Assembly (NCBI GenBank): GCA_029582265.1
Contig: CM055816.1
Location: 25,357,733-25,421,732, forward strand
DNA: 64,000 nt
DNA from: Zoroaster sp. YZ-2022
Lineage: Eukaryota > Echinodermata > Asteroidea > Forcipulatida > Zoroasteridae
Reading direction: 5' to 3'
In this document: one piece after another, positions 40,836-55,411 of the stretch
Numbering within the stretch: the stretch's first letter is position 1
Layout: each line of letters starts with the position of its first letter
Translations under genes and position numbers: made by a program
The notes under the pieces: model-generated
Seen by the model: the letters and a program-made list of their open reading frames with translations, nothing else
The model's database searches: none
Told to the model about the DNA's origin: nothing

Positions 40836-43752
40836 GATCAAGAATTCAATTTTATCAATTGGCATTCATTTGTCACATGTTTACTTTCAATTCTCAGGCC
40901 CGGGTATGAAAGTTTAGGACATATTCATTATATGCATTGTTTAATACATTCATAGTTGTCATCAAATTTAGGGAAAAAACATTTTGGAAATAATATCTTT
41001 CTTAAAAATGGCAGTTCCTCAGACTAAATAGTTTATTGTGAAGATTGATACCATCATCATCTTTATACCAACTAAGTTGTACATTAACATTCAAAGGTTT
41101 TTTTTTTTTAAATATCAGTTCTATAACCTACCTTTAAGACAAAAATATTAAATTCAACAAAACTTATTTTAGGCCTACTCTGTGTTGTGTGTCTTCATTA
41201 TAATTTTTCATTATTATTTACTTGTATATTAAATAATATATATCTTCTTCAGTTAGGGTCCTTCGTTTTTCAACGTTATACAAATAAATTGCCCGACTCT
41301 TTTCCTCCATGTTCAATATTGCTGTTGTTAAGTGTATATGACTATTTACCAGGCAATTTGATGGTTAACATTAATCATTTCCTCCAACCACTCTTACTCA
41401 AAGAAACTGACCATGAAGGTCCCCAAGTTGTGGAATTCTGTGGCAATCTTTTACAAATATTCAATATTAAAGCATTACGGTGTGCGTGGATTTCGCCTTG
41501 GATTGGTTCAGGAGTTATTTATCACATAGAACAACAATTTGTTTCCTTTAACTCTCTCTTGATCCATCCATTTCATGCGGAGTCCCCATACGCAGTGCCA
41601 GTGACGCTGGCTGATGCCTTATACACAGTATGATTGTTGTAATGAATGGGTCTAATTGTAATCATTACGTGCCATTATGTTGATATACAGTACAATATAC
41701 CCAATCAGCACCGGTGCATGGGTTTCTATAACAAAGAAACAAAAAGCAACTTGAAATTTCTAGTCCTTGAAAAAGAAAAATGTATACAGTGTATAATCGT
41801 TGCAATGAATAGATATTGTAATCATACACAATATACCAAATCGACAGCGGTGCATGGGTTTCTAAAAAAAGAAGGGAACAATTCCTTGTAGGCTGGTACA
41901 ATTAACTAGCCATTGTGTCAAAACTACACTGCTCAAAATGCACAACACGTGAAAAGTGTTTAAAATGTTGCAGAGTGTAGTGGGTTTACCCCAAGTAAGA
42001 ATTACATAATTCAAATCAGGTGTTAAAAGAACTGTTTTTGGTTTAAAAAAATGTTTCAATCGTCTCATAATACCAACATTTTTAGAAATCTTACTAGGCA
42101 AGATATTAACATGGTAGTTCCATGAGAGATTCTCATCAATATCAATATCAAGGAATTTGGTGCTTACTTTAACTTGCTTTAAACTGAGAGGAACAGATCA
42201 CGTATATTTGAGTTGTCTAGAAAAAGACTATAACAGTTGGATTTCAGTAAATTAATAGAAAGTCTATTAGATAAGAGCCAATTAATTAGTTTAACTAGCT
42301 CAGTGTGTAAAATACGAGCTGCATTATTTACATTGTGATGGATATAAATTAAATTTGTACCATCAGGAAATAAACAAAAGGATATAATTTTTGATGAATT
42401 ACAAATATCATTAATATAAATAATAAACAATAAGGGACCTAATACACTGCCTTGGGGAACTCTGCATGAAATGGATGGATCAAGAGAGAGTTAAAGGAAA
42501 CAAACTGTTGTTCTATGTGATAAATAACTCCTGAACCAATCCAAGGCTAAATCCACGCACACCATAATGCTCTAATTTAGAAATAAGAATGTTTTGATTT
42601 ACAGTGTCAAAAGCCTTGGAAAGGTTCCGGAAAATACCAACAGAAAACTGCTTATTTTCTATGGCTTCAGTAATGGTATTTAAAACATTAGAAATGGCAA
42701 GTTCAGGTGAACGTCAGGGTTGTAAAACGTATTTCCAATGACATAATGAGATCATTTTTATTTCAACAAGAAATGAATAAACATTTAATTTATTAATGGA
42801 AGAACAATTTTGATTGACCTTCTTTATTTGTAAGCACAATAATTAATTTTACTAAATGCAAATTCTTTGGAAATACATTGTGAAGTAAATGAATTAAAGT
42901 AAATATATGAAAATCCTAAATGAAATAAATGTTAATTATTAAGAGGGATAACGAAATCAGCAAATCTAATACATTTTCCACAGGGGGAAGTTTGGGTAGT
43001 TCAATAATTAAAGGGGGTTTCCGAAACCATTCATCACACCTGCATCCATACACAGTGTGGTAGTTTCACACACTGTAGCCAGTGTACGTAAACGGCTTCG
43101 GCGAAGCCGAGCGAGGTCTCTGGGGTTCCCCGGTGCCCGGACTGACGCTTGCCGCGCTGGTAGGCTGAGAAAACGCCGGTGTTCAATTTGAAAAGATATG
43201 TGACCACACTTTTGCCTGATTTGTGAGGCCTCTCTTAGTATGTCACTGCACCGATTTTGAAGCCGACCCATGACCAGAAACTGGAGACCTTTATTAATAA
43301 ACATTTGAAGAACAACTTTATTGCCCTTCTTCATTTGTAAGCACAATAATTAATTTTACTAAATGCAAATTCTTTGGAAATACATTATGAAGTAATTGAA
43401 TTAAAGTAAATATATGAATATCCTAAATGAAATAAATGTTAATCATTACAAATGACTCAGCGAGAGGATGGATCATGATATTAAAAAAAACAAAAAAACA
43501 TCACAGTTATTTGTTTAGGCTGTTCATTTTATCTATTTTATTACAGGTTTTTCAGATGAATTAAAAAAAGTGCATTCAATTTAATACGCGACTCATTAAA
43601 TATGATATGAAAATGAATGCTCCTTTACGTCATCATTCAATCAGCAAAACGATACATTCAAATTTATAAGTTGAGCATTCTATTCGTCATTGTAACCTAA
43701 CTCATTGATAACGTAAGTACGTTCCAATTGAAAGAACCAATCGCAAGCGATT
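40836..43752 (+). repeat. Monomer 2 (class A)
   Basis: Carries ctttaaactgag, with the short spacer (loss of gagttgattaccattt) shared by all later units but not by unit 1. The boundary region reads cattctattcgtcattg, a local variant. Confidence 0.9.
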
Positions 43753-46669
43753 GATCAAGAATTCAATTTTATCAATTGGCATTCATTTGTCACATGTTTA
43801 CTTTCAATTCTCAGGCCCGGGTATGAAAGTTTAGGACATATTCATTATATGCATTGTTTAATACATTCATAGTTATCATCAAATTTAGGGAAAAAACATT
43901 TTGGAAATAATATCTTTCTTAAAAATGGCAGTTCCTCAGACTAAATAGTTTATTGTGAAGATTGATACCATCATCATCTTTATACCAACTAAGTTGTACA
44001 TTAACATTCAAAGGTATTTTTTTTTTAAATATCAGTTCTATAACCTACCTTTAAGACAACAATATTAAATTCAACAAAACTTATTTTAGGCCTACTCTGT
44101 GTTGTGTGTCTTCATTATAATTTTTCATTATTATTTACTTGTATATTAAATAATATATATCTTCTTCAGTTAGGGTCCTTCGTTTTTCAACGTTATACAA
44201 ATAAATTGCCCGACTCTTTTCCTCCATGTTCAATATTGCTGTTGTTAAGTGTATATGACTATTTACCAGGCAATTTGATGGTTAACATTAATCATTTCCT
44301 CCAACCACTCTTACTCAAAGAAACTGACCATGAAGGTCCCCAAGTTGTGGAATTCTGTGGCAATCTTTTACAAATATTCAATATTAAAGCATTACGGTGT
44401 GCGTGGATTTCGCCTTGGATTGGTTCAGGAGTTATTTATCACATAGAACAACAATTTGTTTCCTTTAACTCTCTCTTGATCCATCCATTTCATGCGGAGT
44501 CCCCATACGCAGTGCCAGTGACGCTGGCTGATGCCTTATACACAGTATGATTGTTGCAATGAATGGGTCTAATTGTAATCATTACGTGCCATTATGTTGA
44601 TATACAGTACAATATACCCAATCAGCACCGGTGCATGGGTTTCTATAACAAAGAAACAAAAAGCAACTTGAAATTTCTAGTCCTTGAAAAAGCAAAATGT
44701 ATACAGTGTATAATCGTTGCAATGAATAGATATTGTAATCATACACAATATACCAAATCGACAGCGGTGCATGGGTTTCTAAAAAAAGAAGGGAACAATT
44801 CCTTGTAGGCTGGTACAATTAACTAGCCATTGTGTCAAAACTACACTGCTCAAAATGCACAACACGTGAAAAGTGTTTAAAATGTTGCAGAGTGTAGTGG
44901 GTTTACCCCAAGTAAGAATTACATAATTCAAATCAGGTGTTAACAGAACTGTTTTTGCTTTAAAAAATGTTTCAATCGTCTCATAATACCAACATTTTTA
45001 GAAATCTTACGAGGCAAGATATTAACATGGTAGTTCCATGAGAGATTCTCATCAATATCAATATCAAGGAATTTGGTGCTTACTTTAACTTGCTTTAAAC
45101 TGAGAGGAACAGATCACGTATATTTGAGTTGTCTAGAAAAAAAGACTATAAAGTTGGATTTCAGCAAATTAATAGAAAGTCTATTAGATAAGAGCCAATT
45201 AATTATTTTAACTAGCTCAGTGTGTAAAATACGAGCTGCATTATTTACATTGTGATGGATATCAATTAAATTTATACCATCAGGAAATAAACAAAAGGAT
45301 ATAATTTTTGATGAATTACAAATATCATTAATATAAATAATAAACAATAAGGAACCTAATGCACTGCCTTGGGGAACTCTGCATGAAATGGATGGATCAA
45401 GAGAGAGTTAAAGGAAACAAACTGTTGTTCTATGTGATAAATAACTCCTGAACCAATCCAAGGCTAAATCCACGCACACCATAATGCTCTAATTTAGAAA
45501 TAAGAATGTTATGAATTACATGTGTCAAAAGCCTTGGAAAGGTTCCGGAAAATACCAACAGAAAACTGCTTATTTTCTATGGCTTCAGTAATGGTATTTA
45601 AAACATTAGAAATTGGCAAGTTCAGGTGAACGTCAGGGTGTAAAACGTATTTCCAATGACATAATGAGATACAAATTTTTATTTCAACAAGAAATGAATA
45701 AACATTTAATTTATTAATGGAAGAACAATTTTATTGACCTTCTTTATTTGTAAGCACAATAATTAATTTTACTAAATGCAAATTCTTTGGAAATACATTG
45801 TGAAGTAAATGAATTAAAGTAAATATATGAAAATCCTAAATGAAATAAATGTTAATTATTAAGAGGGATAACGAAATCAGCAAATCTAATACATTTTCCA
45901 CAGGGGGAAGTTTGGGTAGTTCAATAATTAAAGGGGGTTTCCGAAACCATTCATCACACCTGCATCCATACACAGTGTGGTAGTTTCACACACTGTAGCC
46001 AGTGTACGTAAACGGCTACGGCGAAGGCGAGCGAGGTCTCCGGGGTTCCCCGGTGACCGGACTGACGCTTGCCGCGCTGGTAGGCTGAGAAAACGCCGGT
46101 GTTAAATTTGAAACGATATGTAACCATACTTTTGCCTGATTTGTGAGGCCTCTCTTAGTATGTCACCGCACCGATTTTGAAGCCGACCTATAACCAGAAA
46201 CTGGAGACCTTTATTAATAAACATTTGAAGAACAACTTTATTGCCCTTCTTCATTTGTAAGAACAATAATTAATTTTACTAAATGCAAATTCTTTGGAAA
46301 TACATTGTGAAGTAAATGAATTAAAGTAAATATATGAAAATCCTAAATGAAATAAATGTTAATCATTACAAATGACTCAGCGAGAGGATGGATCATGATA
46401 TTAAAAAAACAAAAAAACATCACAGTTATTTGTTTAGGCTGTTCATTTTATCTATTTTATTACAGGTTTTTCAGATGAATTAAAAAAAGTGCATTCAATT
46501 TAATACGCGACTCATTAAATATGATATGAAAATGAATGCTCCTTTACGTCATCATTCAATCAGCAAAAAGATACATTCAAATTTATAAGTTGAGCATTCT
46601 ATTGTCATTTAACCCAACTCATTGATAACATAAGTACGTTCTAATTGATAGAACCAATCGCAAGCGATT
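43753..46669 (+). repeat. Monomer 3 (class B)
   Basis: Class B marks: cggctacggcgaaggcg with a disrupted hairpin (46016), taagaacaat, ttgtcatttaacccaac, cataagtacgttctaattga. Also the first unit with the ttacgaggcaag change. Confidence 0.9.
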
Positions 46670-49580
46670 GATCAAGAATTCAGTTTTATCAATTGGCATT
46701 CATTTGTCACATGTTTACTTTCAATTCTCAGGCCCGGGTATGAAAGTTTAGGACATATTCATTATATGCATTGTTTAATACATTCATAGTTATCATCAAA
46801 TTTAGGGAAAAAACATTTTGGAAATAATATCTTTCTTAAAAATGGCAGTTCCTCAGACTAAATAGTTTATTGTGAAGATTGATACCATCATCATCTTTAT
46901 ACCAACTAAGTTGTACATTAACATTCATAGGTATTTTGTTTTAATATCAGTTCTATAACCTACCTTTAAGACAAAAATATTAAATTCAACAAAACTTATT
47001 TTAGGCCTACTCTGTGTTGTGTGTCTTCATTATAATTTTTCATTATTATTTACTTGTATATTAAATAATATATATCTTCTTCAGTTAGGGTCCTTCGTTT
47101 TTCAACGTTATACAAATAAATTGCCCGACTCTTTTCCTCCATGTTCAATATTGCTGTTGTTAAGTGTATATGACTATTTACCAGGCAATTTGATGGTTAA
47201 CATTAATCATTTCCTCCAACCACTCTTACTCAAAGAAACTGACCATGAAGGTCCCCAAGTTGTGGAATTCTGTGGCAATCTTTTACAAATATTCAATATT
47301 AAAGCATTACGGTGTGCGTGGATTTCGCCTTGGATTGGTTCAGGAGTTATTTATCACATAGAACAACAATTTGTTTCCTTTAACTCTCTCTTGATCCATC
47401 CATTTCATGCGGAGTCCCCATACGCAGTGCCAGTGACGTTGGCTGATGCCTTATACACAGTATGATTGTTGCAATGAATGGGTCTAATTGTAATCATTAC
47501 GTGCCATTGTGTTGATATACAGTACAATACCCAATCAGCACCGGTGCACCGGTTTCTATAACAAAGAAACAACAAGCAACTTGAAATTTCTAGTCCTTGA
47601 AAAGCAAAATGTATACAGTGTATAATCGTTGCAATGAATAGATATTGTAATCATACACAATATACCAAATCGACAGCGGTGCATGGGTTTCTAAAAAAAG
47701 AAGGGAACAATTCCTTGTAGGCTGGTACAATTAACTAGCCAATTGTGTCAAAACTACACTGCTCAAAATGCACAACACGTGAAAAGTGTTTAAAATGTTG
47801 CAGAGTGTAGTGGGTTTACCCCAAGTAAGAATTACATAATTCAAATCAGGTGTTAACAGAACTGTTTTTGCTTTAAAAAATGTTTCAATCGTCTCATAAT
47901 ACCAACATTTTTAGAAATCTTACGAGGCAAGATATTAACATGGTAGTTCCATGAGAGATTCTCATCAATATCAATATCAAGGAATTTGGTGCTTACTTTA
48001 ACTTGCTTTAAACTGAGAGGAACAGATCACGTATATTTGAGTTGTCTAGAAAAAAAGACTATAAAGTTGGATTTCAGCAAATTAATAGAAAGTCTATTAG
48101 ATAAGAGCCAATTAATTATTTTAATTAGCTCAGTGTGTAAAATACGAGCTGCATTGTTTACATTGTGATGCATATCAATTAAATTTATACCATCAGGAAA
48201 TAAACAAAAGGATATAATTTTTGATGAATTACAAATATCATTAATATAAATAATAAACAATAAGGAACCTAATGCACTGCCTTGGGGAACTCTGCATGAA
48301 ATGGATGGATCAAGAGAGAGTTAAAGGAAACAAACTGTTGTTCTATGTGATAAATAACTCCTGAACCAATCCAAGGCTAAATCCACGCACACCATAATGC
48401 TCTAATTTAGAAATAAGAATGTTATGAATTACATGTGTCAAAAGCCTTGGAAAGGTTCCGGAAAATACCAACAGAAAACTGCTTATTTTCTATGGCTTCA
48501 GTAATGGTATTTAAAACATTAGAAATGGCAAGTTCAGGTGAACGTCAGGGTGTAAAACGTATTTCCAATGACATAATGAGATCAATTTTTATTTCAACAA
48601 GAAATGAATAAACATTTAATTTATTAATGGAAGAACAATTTTATTGACCTTCTTTATTTGTAAGCACAATAATTAATTTTACTAAATGCAAATTCTTTGG
48701 AAATACATTGTGAAGTAAATGAATTAAAGTAAATATATGAAAATCCTAAATGAAATAAATGTTAATTATTAAGAGGGATAACGAAATCAGCAAATCTAAT
48801 ACATTTTCCACAGGGGGAAGTTTGGGTAGTTCAATAATTAAAGGGGGTTTCCGAAACCATTCATCACACCTGCATCCATACACAGTGTGGTAGTTTCACA
48901 CACTGTAGCCAGTGTACGTAAACGGCTTCGGCGAAGCCGAGCGAGGTCTCCGGGGTTCCCCGGTGCCCGGACTGACGCTTGCCGCGCTGGTAGGCTGAGA
49001 AAACGCCGGTGTTAAATTTGAAACGATATGTAACCATACTTTTGCCTGATTTGTGAGGCCTCTCTTAGTATGTCACCGCACCGATTTTAAAGCCGACCTA
49101 TAACCAGAAACTGGAGACCTTTATTAATAAACATTTGAAGAACAACTTTATTGCCCATCTTCATTTGTAAGCACAATAATTAATTTTACTAAATGCAAAT
49201 TCTTTGGAAATACATTATGAAGTAATTGAATTAAAGTAAATATATGAATATCCTAAATGAAATAAATGTTAATCATTACAAATGACTCAGCGAGAGGATG
49301 GATCATGATATTAAAAAAAACAAAAAAACATCACAGTTATTTGTTTAGGCTGTTCATTTTATCTATTATATTACAGGTTTTTCAGATGAATTAAAAAAAG
49401 TGCATTCAATTTAATACGCGACTCATTAAATATGATATGAAAATGAATGCTCCTTTACGTCATCATTCAATCAGCAAAACGATACATTCAAATTTATAAG
49501 TTGAGGATTCTATCGTCATGTAACCTAACTCATTGATAACGTAAGTACGTTCCAATTGAAAGAACCAATCGCAAGCGATT
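46670..49580 (+). repeat. Monomer 4 (class A at its end)
   Basis: The hairpin is restored to cggcttcggcgaagccg (48919) and the end reads cgtaagtacgttcc. From here on, gcaccggtgcaccggttt replaces the earlier gcaccggtgcatggg in the internal duplication. Confidence 0.9.
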
Positions 49581-52494
49581 GATCAAGAATTTAATTTTAT
49601 CAATTGGCATTCATTTGTCACATGTTTACTTTCAATTCTCAGGCCCGGGTATGAAAGTTTAGGACATATTCATTATATGCATTGTTTAATACATTCATAG
49701 TTATCATCAAATTTAGGGAAAAAACATTTTGGAAATAATATCTTTCTTAAAAATGGCAGTTCCTCAGACTAAATAGTTTATTGTGAAGATTGATACCATC
49801 ATCATTTTTATACCAACTAAGTTGTACATTAACATTCAAAGGTTTATTTTTGTTAAATATCAGTTCTATAACCTACCTTTAAGACAAAAATATTAAATTC
49901 AACAAAACTTATTTTAGGCCTACTCTGTGTTGTGTGTCTTCATTATAATTTTTCATTATTATTTACTTGTATATTAAATAATATATATCTTCTTCAGTTA
50001 GGGTCCTTCGTTTTTCAACGTTATACAAATAAATTGCCCGACTCTTTTCCTCCATGTTCAATATTGCTGTTGTTAAGTGTATATGACTATTTACCAGGCA
50101 ATTTGATGGTTAACATTAATCATTTCCTCCAACCACTCTTACTCAAAGAAACTGACCATGAAGGTCCCCAAGTTGTGGAATTCTGTGGCAATCTTTTACA
50201 AATATTCAATATTAAAGCATTACGGTGTGCGTGGATTTCGCCTTGGATTGGTTCAGGAGTTATTTATCACATAGAACAACAATTTGTTTCCTTTAACTCT
50301 CTCTTGATCCATCCATTTCATGCGGAGTCCCCATACGCAGTGCCAGTGACGCTGGCTGATGCCTTATACACAGTATGATTGTTGCAATGAATGGGTCTAA
50401 TTGTAATCATTACGTGCCATTGTGTTGATATACAGTACAATACCCAATCAGCACCGGTGCACCGGTTTCTATAACAAAGAAACAAAAAGCAACTTGAAAT
50501 TTCTAGTCCTTGAAAAAGCAAAATGTATACAGTGTATAATCGTTGCAATGAATAGATATTGTAATCATACACAATATACCAAATCGACAGCGGTGCATGG
50601 GTTTCTAAAAAAAGAAGGGAACAATTCCTTGTAGGCTGGTACAATTAACTAGCCAATTGTGTCAAAACTACACTGCTCAAAATGCACAACACGTGAAAAG
50701 TGTTTAAAATGTTGCAGAGTGTAGTGGGTTTACCCCAAGTAAGAATTACATAATTCAAATCAGGTGTTAACAGAACTGTTTTTGCTTTAAAAAATGTTTC
50801 AATCGTCTCATAATACCAACATTTTTAGAAATCTTACGAGGCAAGATATTAACATGGTAGTTCCATGAGAGATTCTCATCAATATCAATATCAAGGAATT
50901 TGGTGCTTACTTTAACTTGCTTTAAACTGAGAGGAACAGATCACGTATATTTGAGTTGTCTAGAAAAAAAGACTATAAAGTTGGATTTCAGCAAATTAAT
51001 AGAAAGTCTATTAGATAAGAGCCAATTAATTATTTTAACTAGCTCAGTGTGTAAAATACGAGCTGCATTGTTTACATTGTGATGGATATCAATTAAATTT
51101 ATACCATCAGGAAATAAACAAAAGGATATAATATTTGATGAATTACAAATATCATTAATATAAATAATAAAGAATAAGGAACCTAATGCACTGCCTTGGG
51201 GAACTCTGCATGAAATGGATGGATCAAGAGAGAGTTAAAGGAAACAAACTGTTGTTCTATGTGATAAATAACTCCTGAACCAATCCAAGGCTAAATCCAC
51301 GCACACCATAATGCTCTAATTTAGAAATAAGAATGTTATGAATTACATGTGTCAAAAGCCTTGGAAAGGTTCCGGAAAATACCAACAGAAAACTGCTTAT
51401 TTTCTATGGCTTCAGTAATGGTATTTAAAACATTAGAAATGGCAAGTTCAGGTGAACGTCAGGGTGTAAAACGTATTTCCAATGACATAATGAGATCAAT
51501 TTTTATTTCAACAAGAAATGAATAAACATTTAATTTATTAATGGAAGAACAATTTTATTGACCTTCTTTATTTGTAAGCACAATAATTAATTTTACTAAA
51601 TGCAAATTCTTGGGAAATACATTGTGAAGTAAATGAATTAAAGTAAATATATGAAAATCCTAAATGAAATAAATGTTAATTATTAAGAGGGATAACGAAA
51701 TCAGCAAATCTAATACATTTTCCACAGGGGGAAGTTTGGGTAGTTCAATAATTAAAGGGGGTTTCCGAAACCATTCATCACACCTGCATCCATACACAGT
51801 GTGGTAGTTTCACACACTGTAGCCAGTGTACGTAAACGGCTACGGCGAAGGCGAGCGAGGTCTCCGGGGTTCCCCGGTGACCGGACTGACGCTTGCCGCG
51901 CTGGTAGGCTGAGAAAACGCCGGTGTTAAATTTGAAACGATATGTAACCATACTTTTGCCTGATTTGTGAGGCCTCTCTTAGTATGTCACCGCACCGATT
52001 TTGAAGCCGACCTATAACCAGAAACTGGAGACCTTTATTAATAAACATTTGAAGAACAACTTTATTGCCCTTCTTCATTTGTAAGAACAATAATTAATTT
52101 TACTAAATGCAAATTCTTTGGAAATACATTGTGAAGTAAATGAATTAAAGTAAATATATGAAAATCCTAAATGAAATAAATGTTAATCATTACAAATGAC
52201 TCAGCGAGAGGATGGATCATGATATTAAAACAAACAAAAAAACATCACAGTTATTTGTTTAGGCTGTTCATTTTATCTATTTTATTTCAGGTTTTTCAGA
52301 TGAATTAAAAAAAGTGCATTCAATTTAATACGCGACTCATTAAATATGATATGAAAATCAATGCTCCTTTACGTCATCATTCAATCAGCAAAAAGATACA
52401 TTCAAATTTATAAGTTGAGCATTCTATTGTCATTTAACCCAACTCATTGATAACATAAGTACGTTCTAATTGATAGAACCAATCGCAAGCGATT
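49581..52494 (+). repeat. Monomer 5 (class B)
   Basis: Starts gatcaagaatttaatt instead of gatcaagaattc. Class B hairpin and end marks as in unit 3; also the private word attcttgggaaat shared with units 7, 8 and 9. Confidence 0.9.
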
Positions 52495-55411
52495 GATCAA
52501 GAATTCAGTTTTATCAATTGGCATTCATTTGTCACATGTTTACTTTCAATTCTCAGGCCCGGGTATGAAAGTTTAGGACATATTCATTATATGCATTGTT
52601 TAATACATTCATAGTTATCATCAAATTTAGGGAAAAAACATTTTGGAAATAATATCTTTCTTAAAAATGGCAGTTCCTCAGACTAAATAGTTTATTGTGA
52701 AGATTGATACCATCATCATCTTTATACCAACTAAGTTGTACATTAACATTCAAAGGTATTTTTTTTTAAATATCAGTTCTATAACCTACCTTTAAGACAA
52801 AAATATTAAATTCAACAAAACTTATTTTAGGCCTACTCTGTGTTGTGTGTCTTCATTATAATTTTTCATTATTATTTACTTGTATATTAAATAATATATA
52901 TCTTCTTCAGTTAGGGTCCTTCGTTTTTCAACGTTATACAAATAAATTGCCCGACTCTTTTCCTCCATGTTCAATATTGCTGTTGTTAAGTGTATATGAC
53001 TATTTACCAGGCAATTTGATGGTTAACATTAATCATTTCCTCCAACCACTCTTACTCAAAGAAACTGACCATGAAGGTCCCCAAGTTGTGGAATTCTGTG
53101 GCAATCTTTTACAAATATTCAATATTAAAGCATTACGGTGTGCGTGGATTTCGCCTTGGATTGGTTCAGGAGTTATTTATCACATAGAACAACAATTTGT
53201 TTCCTTTAACTCTCTCTCTTGATCCATCCATTTCATGCGGAGTCCCCATGCGCAGTGCCAGTGACGTTGGCTGATGCCTTATACACAGTATGATTGTTGC
53301 AATGAATGGGTCTAATTGTAATCATTACGTGCCATTGTGTTGATATACAGTACAATACCCAATCAGCACCGGTGCACCGGTTTCTATAACAAAGAAACAA
53401 AAAGCAACTTGAAATTTCTAGTCCTTGAAAAAGCAAAATGTATACAGTGTATAATCGTTGCAATGAATAGATATTGTAATCATACACAATATACCAAATC
53501 GACAGCGGTGCATGGGTTTCTAAAAAAAGAAGGGAACAATTCCTTGTAGGCTGGTACAATTAACTAGCCAATTGTGTCAAAACTACACTGCTCAAAATGC
53601 ACAACACGTGAAAAGTGTTTAAAATGTTGCAGAGTGTAGTGGGTTTACCCCAAGTAAGAATTACATAATTCAAATCAGGTGTTAACAGAACTGTTTTTGC
53701 TTTAAAAAATGTTTCAATCGTCTCATAATACCAACATTTTTAGAAATCTTACGAGGCAAGATATTAACATGGTAGTTCCATGAGAGATTCTCATCAATAT
53801 CAATATCAAGGAATTTGGTGCTTACTTTAACTTGCTTTAAACTGAGAGGAACAGATCACGTATATTTGAGTTGTCTAGAAAAAAAGACTATAAAGTTGGA
53901 TTTCAGCAAATTAATAGAAAGTCTATTAGATAAGAGCCAATTAATTATTTTAACTAGCTCAGTGTGTAAAATACGAGCTGCATTATTTACATTGTGATGG
54001 ATATCAATTAAATTTATACCATCAGGAAATAAACAAAAGGATATAATTTTTGATGAATTACAAATATCATTAATATAAATAATAAAGAATAAGGAACCTA
54101 ATGCACTGCCTGGGGGAACTCTGCATGAAATGGATGGATCAAGAGAGAGTTAAAGGAAACAAACTGTTGTTCTATGTGATAAATAACTCCTGAACCAATC
54201 CAAGGCTAAATCCACGCACACCATAATGCTCTAATTTAGAAATAAGAATGTTATGAATTACATGTGTCAAAAGCCTTGGAAAGGTTCCGGAAAATACCAA
54301 CAGAAAACTGCTTATTTTCTATGGCTTCAGTAATGGTATTTAAAACATTAGAAATGGCAAGTTCAGGTGAACGTCAGGGTGTAAAACGTATTTCCAATGA
54401 CATAATGAGATCAATTTTTATTTCAACAAGAAATGAATAAACATTTAATTTATTAATGGAAGAACAATTTTATTGACCTTCTTTATTTGTAAGCACAATA
54501 ATTAATTTTACTAAATGCAAATTCTTTGGAAATACATTGTGAAGTAAATGAATTAAAGTAAATATATGAAAATCCTAAATGAAATAAATGTTAATTATTA
54601 AGAGGGATAACGAAATCAGCAAATCTAATACATTTTCCACAGGGGGAAGTTTGGGTAGTTCAATAATTAAAGGGGGTTTCCGAAACCATTCATCACACCT
54701 GCATCCATACACAGTGTGGTAGTTTCACACACTGTAGCCAGTGTACGTAAACAGCTTACGGCGAAGGCGAGCGAGGTCTCCGGGGTTCCCCGGTGCCCGG
54801 ACTGACGCTTGCCGCGCTGGTAGGCTGAGAAAACGCCGGTGTTAAATTTGAAACGATATCTAACCATACTTTTGCCTGATTTGTGAGGCCTCTCTTAGTA
54901 TGTCACCGCACCGATTTTGAAGCCGACCTATAACCAGAAACTGGAGACCTTTATTAATAAACATTTGAAGAACAACTTTATTGCCCTTCTTCATTTGTAA
55001 GAACAATAATTAATTTTACTAAATGCAAATTCTTTGGAAATACATTGTGAAGTAAATGAATTAAAGTAAATATATGAAAATCCTAAATGAAATAAATGTT
55101 AATCATTACAAATGACTCAGCGAGAGGATGGATCATGATATTAAAACAAACAAAAAAACATCACAGTTATTTGTTTAGGCTGTTCATTTTATCTATTTTA
55201 TTTCAGGTTTTTCAGATGAATTAAAAAAAGTGCATTCAATTTAATACGCGACTCATTAAATATGATATGAAAATCAATGCTCCTTTACGTCATCATTCAA
55301 TCAGCAAAAAGATACATTCAAATTTATAAGTTGAGCATTCTATTGTCATTTAACCCTAACTCATTGATAACATAAGTACGTTCTAATTGATAGAACCAAT
55401 CGCAAGCGATT
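52495..55411 (+). repeat. Monomer 6 (class B, variant hairpin)
   Basis: The hairpin reads cagcttacggcgaaggcg (54752). A tc insertion (ctctctctt near 53212) breaks the open frame seen in other units. The end reads aaccctaactc. Confidence 0.9.

Noticed and set aside
41187..41633. 148-codon plus-strand open frame repeated in most satellite monomers (also 44104, 47019, 49932, 58673, 61584).
   Set aside because: Its end is translated from an inverted LINE piece, it is broken by a 2-bp insertion in units 6 and 7, and flanking non-coding parts are equally conserved. It reflects array homogeneity, not coding.
41665..41901. Minus-strand ~78-108-codon open frames over the internal duplication in each monomer.
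   Set aside because: They overlap plus-strand open frames in the same DNA, have no domain, and change frame with small indels between units.
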